Part shown: positions 40,666 to 51,025 of the stretch, piece after piece
Position numbering within the stretch: the first letter of the stretch is position 1
How the letters are laid out: each line of letters opens with the position of its first letter
Source of the DNA: SAR116 cluster bacterium AG-426-I14
Lineage (GTDB): Bacteria; Pseudomonadota; Alphaproteobacteria; Puniceispirillales; Marisalimonadaceae
Reading direction: 5' to 3'
DNA: 64,000 bases
Assembly: GCA_003210055.1 (NCBI GenBank)
Contig: QCNS01000001.1
Location: 1 to 64,000, forward strand
Made by a program: the position numbers and the translations under genes
Notes under the pieces: model-generated
Seen by the model: only the letters and a program-made list of their open reading frames with translations
What the model was told of the DNA's origin: nothing
Database searches by the model: none

Positions 40666-41985
40666 ATGGACAGATTTACTCTAGGTTTAGTTGCTTTTCC
40701 TTTGTTATTCATACTTCTTGCAGTGAGGGTTCCAATTGGTCTTGCAATGCTTTTAGTGGGATGTGCAGGAACAATTTTAGTTTCTGGTTGGTTACCAATT
40801 CTCTCTCTTGCAAAGAGTAGTGTATGGCATTTATTTTCAAATTATGATTTTTCGGTAATCCCATTATTTTTGTTAATGGGAAACTTTGCTTCAAAAGCTG
40901 GTATGAGCGAAGCATTATTTAAATTTGCGGGAGCATGTTTAGGTCATAAAAAAGGCGGAGTTGCTATGGCTGCCGTTGGAGCTTGCGCTGGCTTTGGTGC
41001 CATATGTGGTTCATCATTAGCTACAGCAGCAACAATGGGAAAAGTAGCTTTACCTGAACTTAGAAGGTTAGGCTACTCAGGTGCTCTTAGCACTGGTGCT
41101 CTGGCAGCTGGTGGCACGTTAGGAATATTAATTCCTCCTTCAGTAATATTAATAATATATGCTATTTTGACAGAGCAAAATATTGCAAAAATGTTCTTGT
41201 GTGCTTTTATACCAGGAATTATTGCAGCTATTGGATACATACTTGCTATAGCAATATATGTAAGAATTAATAAAAATGCTGGCCCAACAAATGAACGAGT
41301 TGAATGGAAACAACGTTTACATTTATTTAAAAATATTTGGCATATCCTTTTAATTTTTTTAGTAATGATTGGGGGTATTTATTTAGGGTTTTTTACACCA
41401 ACAGAAGGTGCTGCAGTTGGAGCAGCAGGAACCGGATTAATAGCAGCATTCAATAAAAAATTCAATTTTTTTTCATTTTTAGACGTTGTTCAAAGTACGG
41501 CAATCACTTCAGGAATGATTTTTCTTGTCTTATTAGGAGCAGAGTTTTTTAACTCTTTCATAGCTCTTTCTCAATTACCAAATATATTGGCTGAACTGAC
41601 CGTTAAACATCAATTAACACCCATGATAGTTGTAGCAAGTATATTAATATTATATATTCTTTTAGGTTGTCTCATGGATAGCTTAGCAATGATTTTGTTA
41701 ACTATTCCAGTTTTTTTCCCGTTAGTCATGACTTTAGATTTTGGAATGACACCAGAAGAAACAGCTATATGGTTTGGTATTTTAACATTAATCACGGTAG
41801 AAGTTGGTTTAATAACTCCACCAGTAGGATTAAATGTTTTTATAATTAATAAAATGGCAGGTGATGTCAAAATATCTGAGACATTTAAGGGCGTTATGCC
41901 ATTTTTATTAAGTGATTTTGCTAGAGTAATCTTATTATTTTTCTTTCCAAGTATAACATTAGTTATGTTAAAAATATTTTATTAA
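40666..41985 (+). CDS. dctM: TRAP transporter large permease subunit, DctM
   Basis: 439 residues from the ATG at 40666; a frame six codons longer begins with TTG inside dctQ and is less likely. About twelve hydrophobic segments with DFSVIPLFLLMGNFASKAG, AAVGACAGFGAICGSSLATAATMGK and GTLGILIPPSVILIIYAILTEQ as typical DctM features. It carries the solute across the inner membrane with sodium. Last gene of the dctPQM operon; 90 bases before livK. Confidence 0.88.
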   Translation: MDRFTLGLVAFPLLFILLAVRVPIGLAMLLVGCAGTILVSGWLPILSLAKSSVWHLFSNYDFSVIPLFLLMGNFASKAGMSEALFKFAGACLGHKKGGVAMAAVGACAGFGAICGSSLATAATMGKVALPELRRLGYSGALSTGALAAGGTLGILIPPSVILIIYAILTEQNIAKMFLCAFIPGIIAAIGYILAIAIYVRINKNAGPTNERVEWKQRLHLFKNIWHILLIFLVMIGGIYLGFFTPTEGAAVGAAGTGLIAAFNKKFNFFSFLDVVQSTAITSGMIFLVLLGAEFFNSFIALSQLPNILAELTVKHQLTPMIVVASILILYILLGCLMDSLAMILLTIPVFFPLVMTLDFGMTPEETAIWFGILTLITVEVGLITPPVGLNVFIINKMAGDVKISETFKGVMPFLLSDFARVILLFFFPSITLVMLKIFY

Positions 41986-42075
41986 AAAGATAAATTAAAT
42001 AGTAATTTAAATAATGTTAAAAAAGGACTAGGATAATATATAATATTATTAAATTTTAAATATTTGGAGAAGATC

Positions 42076-43260
42076 ATGAAAAAATTTTTAATTTCAATCT
42101 TTCTTTCAATTTTTATGATTTATCCTTCTTTTGGAGAAAATGTAAAACTTGGAATAATTTTTGGCTATACTGGACCAATAGAATCATTAACACCTGATAT
42201 GGCTAAAGCTGCCGAATTAGCTATTTCAGAAGTGAATAAATCGGGTAAGTTTATGTCCAGTAATACTAAAATTGAAGGAATAAGAGCTGACTCAACATGT
42301 GTTGATGCAGCAGCAGCAACAGCTGCAGCTGAAAGATTAGTAACATCCGACAAAGTTAATGCTATTGTTGGAGCAGATTGCTCTGGTGTAACTACTGCAA
42401 TTTTACAAAATGTAGCAATGTCAAATGGTGTTGTTATGATTTCACCGTCTGCCACTTCACCAGCTTTATCAACTTTGCCTGATAACGGATTATTTTTCAG
42501 AACGGCTCCCTCTGATGCACGACAAGGAGAAATCGTAGCTAAAATGTTGATTGAAAAGGGATTAAAAAAGGCTGCTATGACCTATACTAATAACGATTAT
42601 GGAAAAGGTCTTGCTGATAGTATTAAAAAAAATTATCAATCAATGGGAGGTAAAATAACTATTTCAGCTTCTCATGAAGATGGGAAAGCTGATTATGGTG
42701 CGGAAGTTTCTGCACTAGCTCAAGCTGGTGGAGATATTTTAATAGTTGCAGGTTATTTAGATCAAGGTGGTAAAGGAATAATTCAAGGTGCTCTTGATGC
42801 TGGTGCTTTTGAAAAGTTTTTCTTGCCGGATGGAATGATTGGAGACTCACTCCCAAAAGCTATAGGTCCTGATTTAAATGGGTCTATTGGTTCTATTCCT
42901 GGCACTGACAGTCCTGGTGCAAAAAAGTTTGCATCATTAGCTAAATCTAATGGGTTTAAGGCTGGTCCATTCTCACAAGAATCCTATGATGCAGCAGCTT
43001 TGATTATGCTCGCAATGCAATCAGCCAAATCTACCAAAAGTAAAGATCTAAAAAATCATGTCATGGATGTAGCAAATGCACCTGGTGAAAAAATTTATCC
43101 TGGTGAACTTTCCAAAGGAATGAGTTTACTTAAACAAGGAAAGAAAATTGATTATGTTGGAGCATCTGCTGTTGAACTAATAGGCGGTGGTGAGTCAGCT
43201 GGTAGTTTTCGTGAAATCTTAATTAAGGGTGGTAAAGTTACCACTGCAGGATATAGATAA
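42076..43260 (+). CDS. livK: Branched-chain amino-acid-type ABC binding protein, LivK
   Basis: 394 residues from the ATG at 42076, which has GGAGA upstream; the frame from a TTG four codons before is rejected. Signal peptide MKKFLISIFLSIFMIYPSFG then the periplasmic type I fold: VKLGIIFGYTGPIESLTPDM, GADCSGVTTAILQNVAMSNGVVMISPSATSP and YTNNDYGKGLADSIK. Binds a branched-chain amino acid, amide or other small amphipathic compound. First gene of livKGFHM; a hairpin follows it. Confidence 0.85.
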   Translation: MKKFLISIFLSIFMIYPSFGENVKLGIIFGYTGPIESLTPDMAKAAELAISEVNKSGKFMSSNTKIEGIRADSTCVDAAAATAAAERLVTSDKVNAIVGADCSGVTTAILQNVAMSNGVVMISPSATSPALSTLPDNGLFFRTAPSDARQGEIVAKMLIEKGLKKAAMTYTNNDYGKGLADSIKKNYQSMGGKITISASHEDGKADYGAEVSALAQAGGDILIVAGYLDQGGKGIIQGALDAGAFEKFFLPDGMIGDSLPKAIGPDLNGSIGSIPGTDSPGAKKFASLAKSNGFKAGPFSQESYDAAALIMLAMQSAKSTKSKDLKNHVMDVANAPGEKIYPGELSKGMSLLKQGKKIDYVGASAVELIGGGESAGSFREILIKGGKVTTAGYR

Positions 43261-43267
43261 AACTTTT

Positions 43268-43295
43268 CGAGGACTCTGAATACTCGGGGTCCTCG
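43268..43295 (+). promoter_or_regulatory. Stem-loop between livK and livG
   Basis: CGAGGAC (43268-43274) pairs with GTCCTCG (43289-43295); a T-G pair, a C-G pair and another T-G pair extend it to ten pairs with an 8-base loop. No T-run follows, so it is a likely mRNA-stabilising or processing stem that lets the binding protein be made in excess over the permease and ATPases. It is the only structured element in the 47-base gap. Confidence 0.65.
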
Positions 43296-43307
43296 TCAAC
43301 TCATGCA

Positions 43308-44066
43308 ATGCTTAGTATTTCTAATATAAGTAAAAGTTTTGGAGGTATTAAAGCACTAAATAATGTCTCATTAAATTTTGAAAAAGGGCATATTACAGCA
43401 CTCATAGGCCCAAATGGGGCTGGTAAAACTACTTTATTTAATGTAATAAATGGTTCATTAAAACCTGACACTGGAAAAGTTTGTCTTAATACTGAAAATA
43501 TAACTGGGCTAGAGCCTCATCAATTATTCAGTAAAGGGGTTTTGAGGACATTTCAAATTTCACAAGAGTTTCAATCATTAACTGTTTTAGATAATTTAAT
43601 GATGGTGCCATCAAACCAAATAGGAGAGTCAATTTTAAACTCATGGTTAAAACCAAAGGAAATTAAAAATCAAGAATTAAATAATTTAAAAAAGGCTAAA
43701 GAGGTTATTAAATTTTTGAGTCTAGATAAATTAACTTACGAATATGCTGGGAACTTATCTGGAGGCCAAAAAAAATTACTAGAACTTGGGAGAACAATGA
43801 TGGTTGAACCAAAAATAGTTTTACTTGATGAAGTGGGCGCAGGTGTTAATAAAACTCTTTTGAAGAAAATTGGAGATACAATTAGTAGGTTAAATAAAGA
43901 ACTAAATTATACTTTTGTTATGATCGAACATGATTTGGATTTTATATCAAGACTATGCAATCCAATAGTAGTTATGGCTGAAGGTTCTATATTAAAAATT
44001 GGTAAAATAAATGAAATAAAAAATGATAATAAAGTAATAGAAGTATACTTAGGAAAAGGAAATTAA
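43308..44066 (+). CDS. livG: ABC transporter ATP-binding protein, LivG type
   Basis: 252 residues. Walker A GPNGAGKTTLF, Q-loop region FQISQEFQSLTV, signature LSGGQKKLLELGR, Walker B IVLLDEVGAG and H-loop IEHDLDFI in order. The C-terminal extension suits LivG rather than LivF. Note the Walker B glutamate is followed by valine instead of the common proline. It powers import of the LivK ligand with LivF. Stop and the ATG of livF overlap (TAATG), showing translational coupling. Confidence 0.88.
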   Translation: MLSISNISKSFGGIKALNNVSLNFEKGHITALIGPNGAGKTTLFNVINGSLKPDTGKVCLNTENITGLEPHQLFSKGVLRTFQISQEFQSLTVLDNLMMVPSNQIGESILNSWLKPKEIKNQELNNLKKAKEVIKFLSLDKLTYEYAGNLSGGQKKLLELGRTMMVEPKIVLLDEVGAGVNKTLLKKIGDTISRLNKELNYTFVMIEHDLDFISRLCNPIVVMAEGSILKIGKINEIKNDNKVIEVYLGKGN

Positions 44067-44767
44067 TGTTTTTAAATGCTTCAAAAATATCCTGTGGTTA
44101 CGATAAGACAAAGATTGTTGAAAATTGTAATATTTTTTTAAAAAAAGGACAGATTGCATCTATTGTAGGCCCAAATGGAGCTGGTAAATCAACGGCAATG
44201 AAAGCTATATTTGGCCTATTGCCTCTATATGAAGGTAATGTTTTTTTTAATAATGAAAATATTAGTAAATTGAAACCACAAGAGAGAGTTTTAAAAGGTA
44301 TGAGTTTTGTACCTCAAACAAATAATATTTTTCAAAGTATGACAGTTGAAGAAAATTTAGAAATGGGCGGTTTTATAAGGAAAAACGGAATAAAGGAAAC
44401 AATAAATCAAGTTTATGATTTATTCCCAATTTTAAAAGATAAAAAAAAACAAATTGCTGAAAATCTTTCTGGCGGTCAACGCCAACAACTTGCATTCGGA
44501 AGAGCATTGATGACAAAACCAAACTTTTTAATGTTGGATGAACCATCAGCTGGAGTTTCACCAATAGTTATGGAAGATCTTTTTAAAAAAATCATAGATA
44601 TTTCAAGGCAAGGAGTTTCTATACTAATGGTTGAGCAAAATGCTAAACAGGCATTAAAGATATCTGACATTGGATTTGTTTTGAATCAAGGTAAAAATAA
44701 GTTTACAGATAGTGGTAAAAATCTCTTATCGAACAGTGAAGTTAGAGAGTCTTTTTTAGGCGGTTAG
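44066..44767 (+). CDS. livF: ABC transporter ATP-binding protein, LivF type
   Basis: 233 residues. Walker A GPNGAGKSTAM, Q-loop FVPQTNNIFQSMTV, signature LSGGQRQQLAFGRALM, Walker B FLMLDEPSAGVSP and H-loop VEQNAKQALK. Smaller than LivG, as usual. Cytoplasmic partner of LivG on the LivHM channel. Starts overlapping the livG stop and ends 4 bases before livH. Confidence 0.88.
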   Translation: MFLNASKISCGYDKTKIVENCNIFLKKGQIASIVGPNGAGKSTAMKAIFGLLPLYEGNVFFNNENISKLKPQERVLKGMSFVPQTNNIFQSMTVEENLEMGGFIRKNGIKETINQVYDLFPILKDKKKQIAENLSGGQRQQLAFGRALMTKPNFLMLDEPSAGVSPIVMEDLFKKIIDISRQGVSILMVEQNAKQALKISDIGFVLNQGKNKFTDSGKNLLSNSEVRESFLGG

Positions 44768-44771
44768 TATA

Positions 44772-45782
44772 ATGGATTTCTGGAATGCTATAACTTTAAT
44801 TACAAATTATATTTTAATTCCTGGATTGTCATACGGATGTCAATTGGCTCTAGGAGCCCTTGGAGTAACTTTAATATATACAGTTCTGAGATTTTCAAAT
44901 TTTGCACATGGAGAATTCATGTCATTTGGTGCTATGGTATCAATCTTACTGATGTGGTATTTTCAAAGTTTAGGTATTTCTGTGTACCCTCTACCTACGA
45001 TCATAATTGTACTACCTATTTCAATAATTATTACCATTTCATTTTGCCTTTTGATTGATAAATTCTGTTACAGTTTCTATCGAAAAAATAATTCTCAAAG
45101 TGTTATATTACTTATAGTTTCGATTGGAGTAATGTTTTTTTCTAATGGATTAATTCGTCTAATAATTGGTCCGGATGATAGAAATATTAATGATGGAGAA
45201 AGATTTTTATTAAAAGCCAAAACTTTCAAAAAAATGTTTGAATTAAATGAAGGTTTAGCTATTAAAATGTCACAAAGTCTAACAATAATTATCACTCTGA
45301 TTTTAGTAACGTTTGTATTTTGGTTTTTAAATAAAACTAAAACTGGTAAATCTATGAGAGCTTACTCTGATAACAAAGACTTATCTTTACTATCAGGCAT
45401 AAATCCAGAAAAAGTTGTTTTAATAGTCTGGATAATTACAGGTATGCTTGCATGTGTTGCTGGCACACTCTATGGTCTAGATAAAAGTTATAAGCCATTT
45501 ACTTATTTAAATTTAGTTTTACCTATTTTTGCTTCAGCAATAGTTGGAGGTGTTGGCAATCCAATCGGTGCAATAATCGGAGGTTTTGTAATAGCTTTTT
45601 CAGAAATCATAATAACATTTGCTTATAGAAGATTTTTAGGATACCTCATTCCAGAAAACTTTTTACCGGAAACTTTGATGCAAGTACTCTCAACAGATTA
45701 CAAAATAGCCGTTTCATTTTTAATTTTGGTGATTGTTTTAATTATAAAACCAACTGGAATTTATAAAGGAAAATTGATTTGA
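44772..45782 (+). CDS. livH: ABC transporter permease, LivH type
   Basis: 336 residues, eight to nine hydrophobic segments. LGALGVTLIYTVLRFSNFAHGEFMSFGAM at the N-terminus and ASAIVGGVGNPIGAIIGGFVIAFSEI near the C-terminus are the LivH hallmarks, with the cytoplasmic coupling segment MRAYSDNKDLSLLSGINPEK between. It makes the channel with LivM. Gap to livM is 6 bases. Confidence 0.87.
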   Translation: MDFWNAITLITNYILIPGLSYGCQLALGALGVTLIYTVLRFSNFAHGEFMSFGAMVSILLMWYFQSLGISVYPLPTIIIVLPISIIITISFCLLIDKFCYSFYRKNNSQSVILLIVSIGVMFFSNGLIRLIIGPDDRNINDGERFLLKAKTFKKMFELNEGLAIKMSQSLTIIITLILVTFVFWFLNKTKTGKSMRAYSDNKDLSLLSGINPEKVVLIVWIITGMLACVAGTLYGLDKSYKPFTYLNLVLPIFASAIVGGVGNPIGAIIGGFVIAFSEIIITFAYRRFLGYLIPENFLPETLMQVLSTDYKIAVSFLILVIVLIIKPTGIYKGKLI

Positions 45783-45788
45783 GGTTTC

Positions 45789-47108
45789 ATGAATAAACAT
45801 AAAAATAGAATTATTTTAACCTATGGGTTTATGTTCATATTACTTTTGCTAGTAGGTTTTCTGCAAAGCTGGAATGTTTCATTAGCTATTTTAAATTTGT
45901 GTATTATCTCGGCTATAATGTCACTAGGAATAAATATCCAATGGGGGAATAGTGGTATCGTAAATTTTGGTGCAATGGGCTTTGCTGCACTTGGAGGACT
46001 TTGCTGTGTATTAGTTTCGATGCCTATAACTAATAGCGTTTGGCAATTGGGTGGCTTTAAAGTATTGTTAGCAATAGTAATATTTTTTATATTCATTTTT
46101 ATAACAAATAGAATTTGGAAATTTTTTAAACATTCTCCCAAGAAAAGAATTTTTTATAGTGTTTCTATATTTTTAATTGGCTTCATGACAATGAGATTAA
46201 TAGCTGATCCAGCAATTCAAAATATAGAATCATTTGAATCTGCTAAAACAGGCTATTTGGGAGGTGTCAATTTACCAATAATTTTTTCTTGGCCTATTGC
46301 TGGTTTGTTTGCGGCATTTGTAGCTTTTTTAATTGGTAAAATAGCATTAGGTCTAAGGTCTGACTATTTGGCAATAGCAACACTTGGAATTTCTGAAATA
46401 GTACTATATTTCATTAAAAATGAAGATTGGCTTACAAGGGGAGTTAAAAATGTAAATGGTCTTCCAAGACCTGTCCCATACGAAATTGATCTTCAAAATA
46501 CTGATTGGTTGATAAAATTGACTGAAAATTACGATTTATCAATAATAGTTGTTTCCTCAATTATTGTAAAACTAGCTTATTCATCACTTTTTCTTTTGAC
46601 TTTAATTATAATTTTTATTTTTTTTGAAACAGTCTCTAAATCACCCTGGGGAAGAATGATGAGAGCAATTAGAGATAATGAAATTTCAGCGAATGCAATG
46701 GGAAAGGATGTAAAGAAAAGACACCTACAAGTATTTGTTATAGGTTCAGCAATAATTGGAATCGCTGGAGCTATGATGACAACTCTAGATGGACAATTTA
46801 CACCTGCTTCATATCAACCTATACGATATACTTTTTTAATTTGGATAATGGTTATTGTTGGTGGTTCTGGTAATAATTATGGAGCAGTTTTAGGTGGTTT
46901 TTTAATTTGGTTTTTTTGGGTAGAGTCAGAACCATTAGGACTTTGGATTATAGAATTTTGTACTTCTCTACTTGATGACGACAGTTTATTAAAAAATCAT
47001 CTTCTTGAGAGTGCAGCACATATGAGACTAATTATGATGGGGTTAACATTATTGTTAGCTCTTCGTTTTGCACCCAAGGGTATTATTGAAGAGCAAAAAA
47101 GAATATGA
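45789..47108 (+). CDS. livM: ABC transporter permease, LivM type
   Basis: 439 residues, longer than many LivM proteins because of an additional hydrophobic N-terminal stretch and a periplasmic insert. Features: LGINIQWGNSGIVNFGAMGFAALGG, LRSDYLAIATLGISEIVLY, coupling helix MRAIRDNEISANAMGKDVKK, and GGSGNNYGAVLGGFLIWFF near the C-terminus. GAGG before the ATG. Its stop overlaps the M23 peptidase start by 4 bases (ATGA), which places that peptidase gene in the same transcript. Confidence 0.87.
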   Translation: MNKHKNRIILTYGFMFILLLLVGFLQSWNVSLAILNLCIISAIMSLGINIQWGNSGIVNFGAMGFAALGGLCCVLVSMPITNSVWQLGGFKVLLAIVIFFIFIFITNRIWKFFKHSPKKRIFYSVSIFLIGFMTMRLIADPAIQNIESFESAKTGYLGGVNLPIIFSWPIAGLFAAFVAFLIGKIALGLRSDYLAIATLGISEIVLYFIKNEDWLTRGVKNVNGLPRPVPYEIDLQNTDWLIKLTENYDLSIIVVSSIIVKLAYSSLFLLTLIIIFIFFETVSKSPWGRMMRAIRDNEISANAMGKDVKKRHLQVFVIGSAIIGIAGAMMTTLDGQFTPASYQPIRYTFLIWIMVIVGGSGNNYGAVLGGFLIWFFWVESEPLGLWIIEFCTSLLDDDSLLKNHLLESAAHMRLIMMGLTLLLALRFAPKGIIEEQKRI

Positions 47109-47944
47109 ATTTATTTGTAAAATTAATAATCTTATTACCAGTAATCTTTTTTACAAATGTATCTAATTCAGAAGTACGAAATATTTTTATCGAAAAAAAT
47201 AAAATTATTACTCTTAGCGGAAACTTCATTCAAGGTGGGCTAATAAAAGGTAAAGCATTTCCAAATGCAAATATCAAATTTCTAGACAAAAAAATTTTTC
47301 TAGATGAGAAAAACAGATTTGTTTTTGGCTTTGGAAGAGACTTTGAAAATAAGGCTATTATATCCATCACTTATAAAAAGAAGTTAATAACTAAAAGCTT
47401 ATCAATCGAAAAGCAAAATTACAAAATTCAGAGAATAGAGGGATTACCTAAGAGAATGGTTACTCCCCCAGAGTCAGTCTATAAAAGAATTATTAGTGAA
47501 AATAAAGAAATAGCAAAAGTTAGAAAGTTAAATTCAAATGTTAGTTTTATTTTTCAAAACTTTGTGTGGCCCTTAAAAGGCATCATTACTGGAGTTTTTG
47601 GAAGTCAAAGAGTTCTGAATGGTAAACCTAAGCGTCCCCACTACGGAATTGATATAGCAGCAAAAGAGGGAACAGAAATCATAGCACCTTTAGATAGTAT
47701 AGTCAGAATGGCAGAGAAAGATTTATACTATACTGGTGGAACAATTATGCTTGATCATGGACATGGGGTTACTTCTGTATATTCTCACTTATCAAAAATT
47801 TTGGTAAAGGTTAATGAAAATATTAAAAAAGGGGATATTATAGGCCTAGTTGGATCAACCGGAAGATCAACTGGGCCTCATCTAGATTGGCGTATAAATT
47901 GGTTTGAGCAGAGATTAGATCCATCTTTGTTAATTAAAAAGTAA
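47105..47944 (+). CDS. M23-family metallopeptidase, exported
   Basis: 279 residues. A signal peptide at the N-terminus (cleavage near NVSNS), a beta-rich region to residue about 150, then the LytM domain with HYGIDIAAKEGTEI (first zinc histidine and aspartate) and GRSTGPHLDWRINWF. In LytM the latter is HxH; here the second histidine, a zinc ligand, is replaced by aspartate, a variant frequent in this alphaproteobacterial group. Probably a murein endopeptidase or an activator of amidases in the periplasm. Its start overlaps the livM stop. Confidence 0.8.
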   Translation: MNLFVKLIILLPVIFFTNVSNSEVRNIFIEKNKIITLSGNFIQGGLIKGKAFPNANIKFLDKKIFLDEKNRFVFGFGRDFENKAIISITYKKKLITKSLSIEKQNYKIQRIEGLPKRMVTPPESVYKRIISENKEIAKVRKLNSNVSFIFQNFVWPLKGIITGVFGSQRVLNGKPKRPHYGIDIAAKEGTEIIAPLDSIVRMAEKDLYYTGGTIMLDHGHGVTSVYSHLSKILVKVNENIKKGDIIGLVGSTGRSTGPHLDWRINWFEQRLDPSLLIKK

Positions 47945-47960
47945 AAACATCTTGAAAAAC

Positions 47961-47989
47961 TTGACATATATTCGTTTGAGTTATATGAA
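47961..47989 (+). promoter_or_regulatory. Candidate promoter of rplU
   Basis: TTGACA at 47961-47966 is a perfect -35 box; 17 bases later TATGAA (47984-47989) is a moderate -10. It lies in the 79-base gap between the M23 peptidase stop and the rplU start, where the ribosomal and housekeeping operon must begin. The alternative -10 TTATAT at 47981 is spaced too close. Confidence 0.5.
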
Positions 47990-48023
47990 ATAACAACTAT
48001 TCAAGTATATTTATGGGAAAGTC

Positions 48024-48491
48024 ATGTTTGCTGTTTTAAAAAGTGGTGGAAAACAATATAAAGTTCAAAAAGATAGTAAACTTTTAATTGAAAAAATTGA
48101 AGGAAACGTCGGAGATGAAGTCCTATTAAAAGAAATTTTAATGATTGGAGATGGTGAAAAACTTAATTTTGGTTCACCAAATATTTCTGATGCAGGAGTT
48201 TTAGCAGAAGTTATTAAACAAACTAGAGGCCCAAAAATAAATATTATTTACAAAAGAAGAAGAAAGAATAGTAGACGTAAACAAGGACACAAACAAGACT
48301 TGACACTAGTTAAAATAAAAGAGATTACATCAACTGGTATTTCCAAAATTAAATTAAAAAAAGGATCTTTAAAAAAAGATGAAAAAAAACCACTTAAGGC
48401 TGATGCAAAACCTTCGACTAAAATTAAATCAACATCAAAAAAAGACGTTGTAGCAAAAAAGAAAACAATAACTAAGAAGAATAAGGATTAA
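48024..48491 (+). CDS. rplU: 50S ribosomal protein L21 with basic C-terminal tail
   Basis: 155 residues. The core (1-103) has the L21 pattern [30 protein letters not shown]-like strand and [19 protein letters not shown]. Residues 104-155 form a lysine-rich, probably disordered extension; E. coli L21 has none, and many alphaproteobacterial L21 proteins have one of variable length. Binds 23S rRNA. First gene of rplU-rpmA-obgE; 2 bases before rpmA. Confidence 0.95.
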   Translation: MFAVLKSGGKQYKVQKDSKLLIEKIEGNVGDEVLLKEILMIGDGEKLNFGSPNISDAGVLAEVIKQTRGPKINIIYKRRRKNSRRKQGHKQDLTLVKIKEITSTGISKIKLKKGSLKKDEKKPLKADAKPSTKIKSTSKKDVVAKKKTITKKNKD

Positions 48492-48493
48492 TA

Positions 48494-48763
48494 ATGGCAC
48501 ATAAAAAAGCAGGTGGAAGTTCTAGAAACGGAAGAGACTCCGCTGGTCGCAGATTAGGTGTGAAAAAATTCGGAAGTGAATCAGTTATACCAGGTAATAT
48601 TATAGTCAGACAAAGAGGTACTAAATTCCATCCTGGTTTGAATGTAGGTATGGGAAAAGATCATACATTATTCGCACTCGTGAATGGTAAAGTTGCTTTT
48701 AAACAAAAACAAAATAATAAAATATTTGTTTCTGTTGAACCAATCACAAAAGCAGCTGAATAA
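48494..48763 (+). CDS. rpmA: 50S ribosomal protein L27
   Basis: 89 residues. Starts with [20 protein letters not shown], the universal L27 N-terminus that reaches the peptidyl-transferase centre, and contains [15 protein letters not shown]. No N-terminal propeptide. Immediately downstream of rplU (2-base gap) and 69 bases before obgE, as in almost all proteobacteria. Confidence 0.96.
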   Translation: MAHKKAGGSSRNGRDSAGRRLGVKKFGSESVIPGNIIVRQRGTKFHPGLNVGMGKDHTLFALVNGKVAFKQKQNNKIFVSVEPITKAAE

Positions 48764-48811
48764 AAATACCCTTTTAAATTCTTATATTAAAACTTAATAT
48801 TACGGTATTAA

Positions 48812-49870
<1,059 letters not shown>

Positions 49871-49877
49871 ACAAACT

Positions 49878-51020
49878 ATGCAGTTAAATAAATTAAAATA
49901 CATTATTGAGTCGTCAAAAAGAATCGTTTTAAAAGTTGGTTCTTCACTTTTAATTGATGAAAAGACTGGTGAAATAAATCTTGTATGGCTCGAGAGTTTT
50001 GCAAAAGACTTGTTGTTTTTTCTTAAACAAAAAAAAAATATTTTGGTAGTTTCATCAGGTTCTATAGCTCTGGGAAGAAAACAATTAAATTTAAAAGAAA
50101 ATCTATCTCTTGATGAGAAACAAGCTGCTGCTGCAGTTGGACAAATCAACTTATCTCACGCATGGAAGGAAATTTTAAAATCATTAAATATTAATTCTGC
50201 TCAAATTTTGTTGGCACCTGATGACACTGAAACTAGAAGAAAACATCTAAATGCAAGGGCTACCCTTGATAAATTATTTCATCTTGATGTAGTGCCTGTG
50301 ATAAATGAAAATGACACTGTATCAACACAAGAAATAAAGTATGGAGATAATGATAGACTTGCAGCACGTGTGTCACAAATGTGCAGTGCAGATCTTCTAA
50401 TATTATTTTCAGATATTGACGGATTATATTCTGCAGATCCAACTAAAAATAAAAATAAAAAATTCATAGATATTGTTGATAACATTACTGATGAAATCGA
50501 AAATATGGCTGGTCCTTCAAATACGAGTTTTTCAAGTGGTGGAATGATTACTAAAATTGAAGCTGCAAGAATTGCTACAAATGCAGGGTGTCATGTAATA
50601 ATTTCTAATGGTAAATTAAATAATCCATTAGCTAAACTATACTCAGAAAAAGGAAAAGGCACATTGTTTACAGCAAACAGAAAACCAAAAAATTCTAGAA
50701 AACTATGGATTTCTGGTGCTTTACAAGTTAAAGGTAAAATTTACATAGATCAAGGTGCTGAAAATGCTATCACAAGAGGTAATTCGATTTTGCCTGCAGG
50801 TATCGTTAAAACTGAAGGAAAATATAATAAAGGTGACTTAATTAGTATATTAAATATTGAGGGGAAAATTCTGGGAAAAGGATTGTCTCATTATAGCAAC
50901 ATAGAAGTTAATTTAGTTAAAGGATTACAAAGCGATAAAATAGAAACTATTCTTGGGTATAGAGGAAAAGATGAAATCATTCACAAAGATGATTTTGTAT
51001 TAGAAAATGAGATGATTTAA
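49878..51020 (+). CDS. proB: Glutamate 5-kinase
   Basis: 380 residues: amino-acid kinase domain (1-260) with KVGSSLLIDEKTG at the start, VSSGSIALGRKQL and NENDTVSTQEIKYGDNDRLAARV, then a C-terminal PUA domain (about 275-375; AITRGNSILPAGIVKTEG). Phosphorylates glutamate in the first step of proline synthesis. Pairs with proA, whose start is 5 bases beyond its stop. Confidence 0.95.
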   Translation: MQLNKLKYIIESSKRIVLKVGSSLLIDEKTGEINLVWLESFAKDLLFFLKQKKNILVVSSGSIALGRKQLNLKENLSLDEKQAAAAVGQINLSHAWKEILKSLNINSAQILLAPDDTETRRKHLNARATLDKLFHLDVVPVINENDTVSTQEIKYGDNDRLAARVSQMCSADLLILFSDIDGLYSADPTKNKNKKFIDIVDNITDEIENMAGPSNTSFSSGGMITKIEAARIATNAGCHVIISNGKLNNPLAKLYSEKGKGTLFTANRKPKNSRKLWISGALQVKGKIYIDQGAENAITRGNSILPAGIVKTEGKYNKGDLISILNIEGKILGKGLSHYSNIEVNLVKGLQSDKIETILGYRGKDEIIHKDDFVLENEMI

Positions 51021-51025
51021 ATGAT

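Noticed and set aside
42165-42856. Minus-strand frames within livK
   Set aside because: They are mirror frames of a well-supported binding-protein gene, without ribosome sites or recognisable domains.
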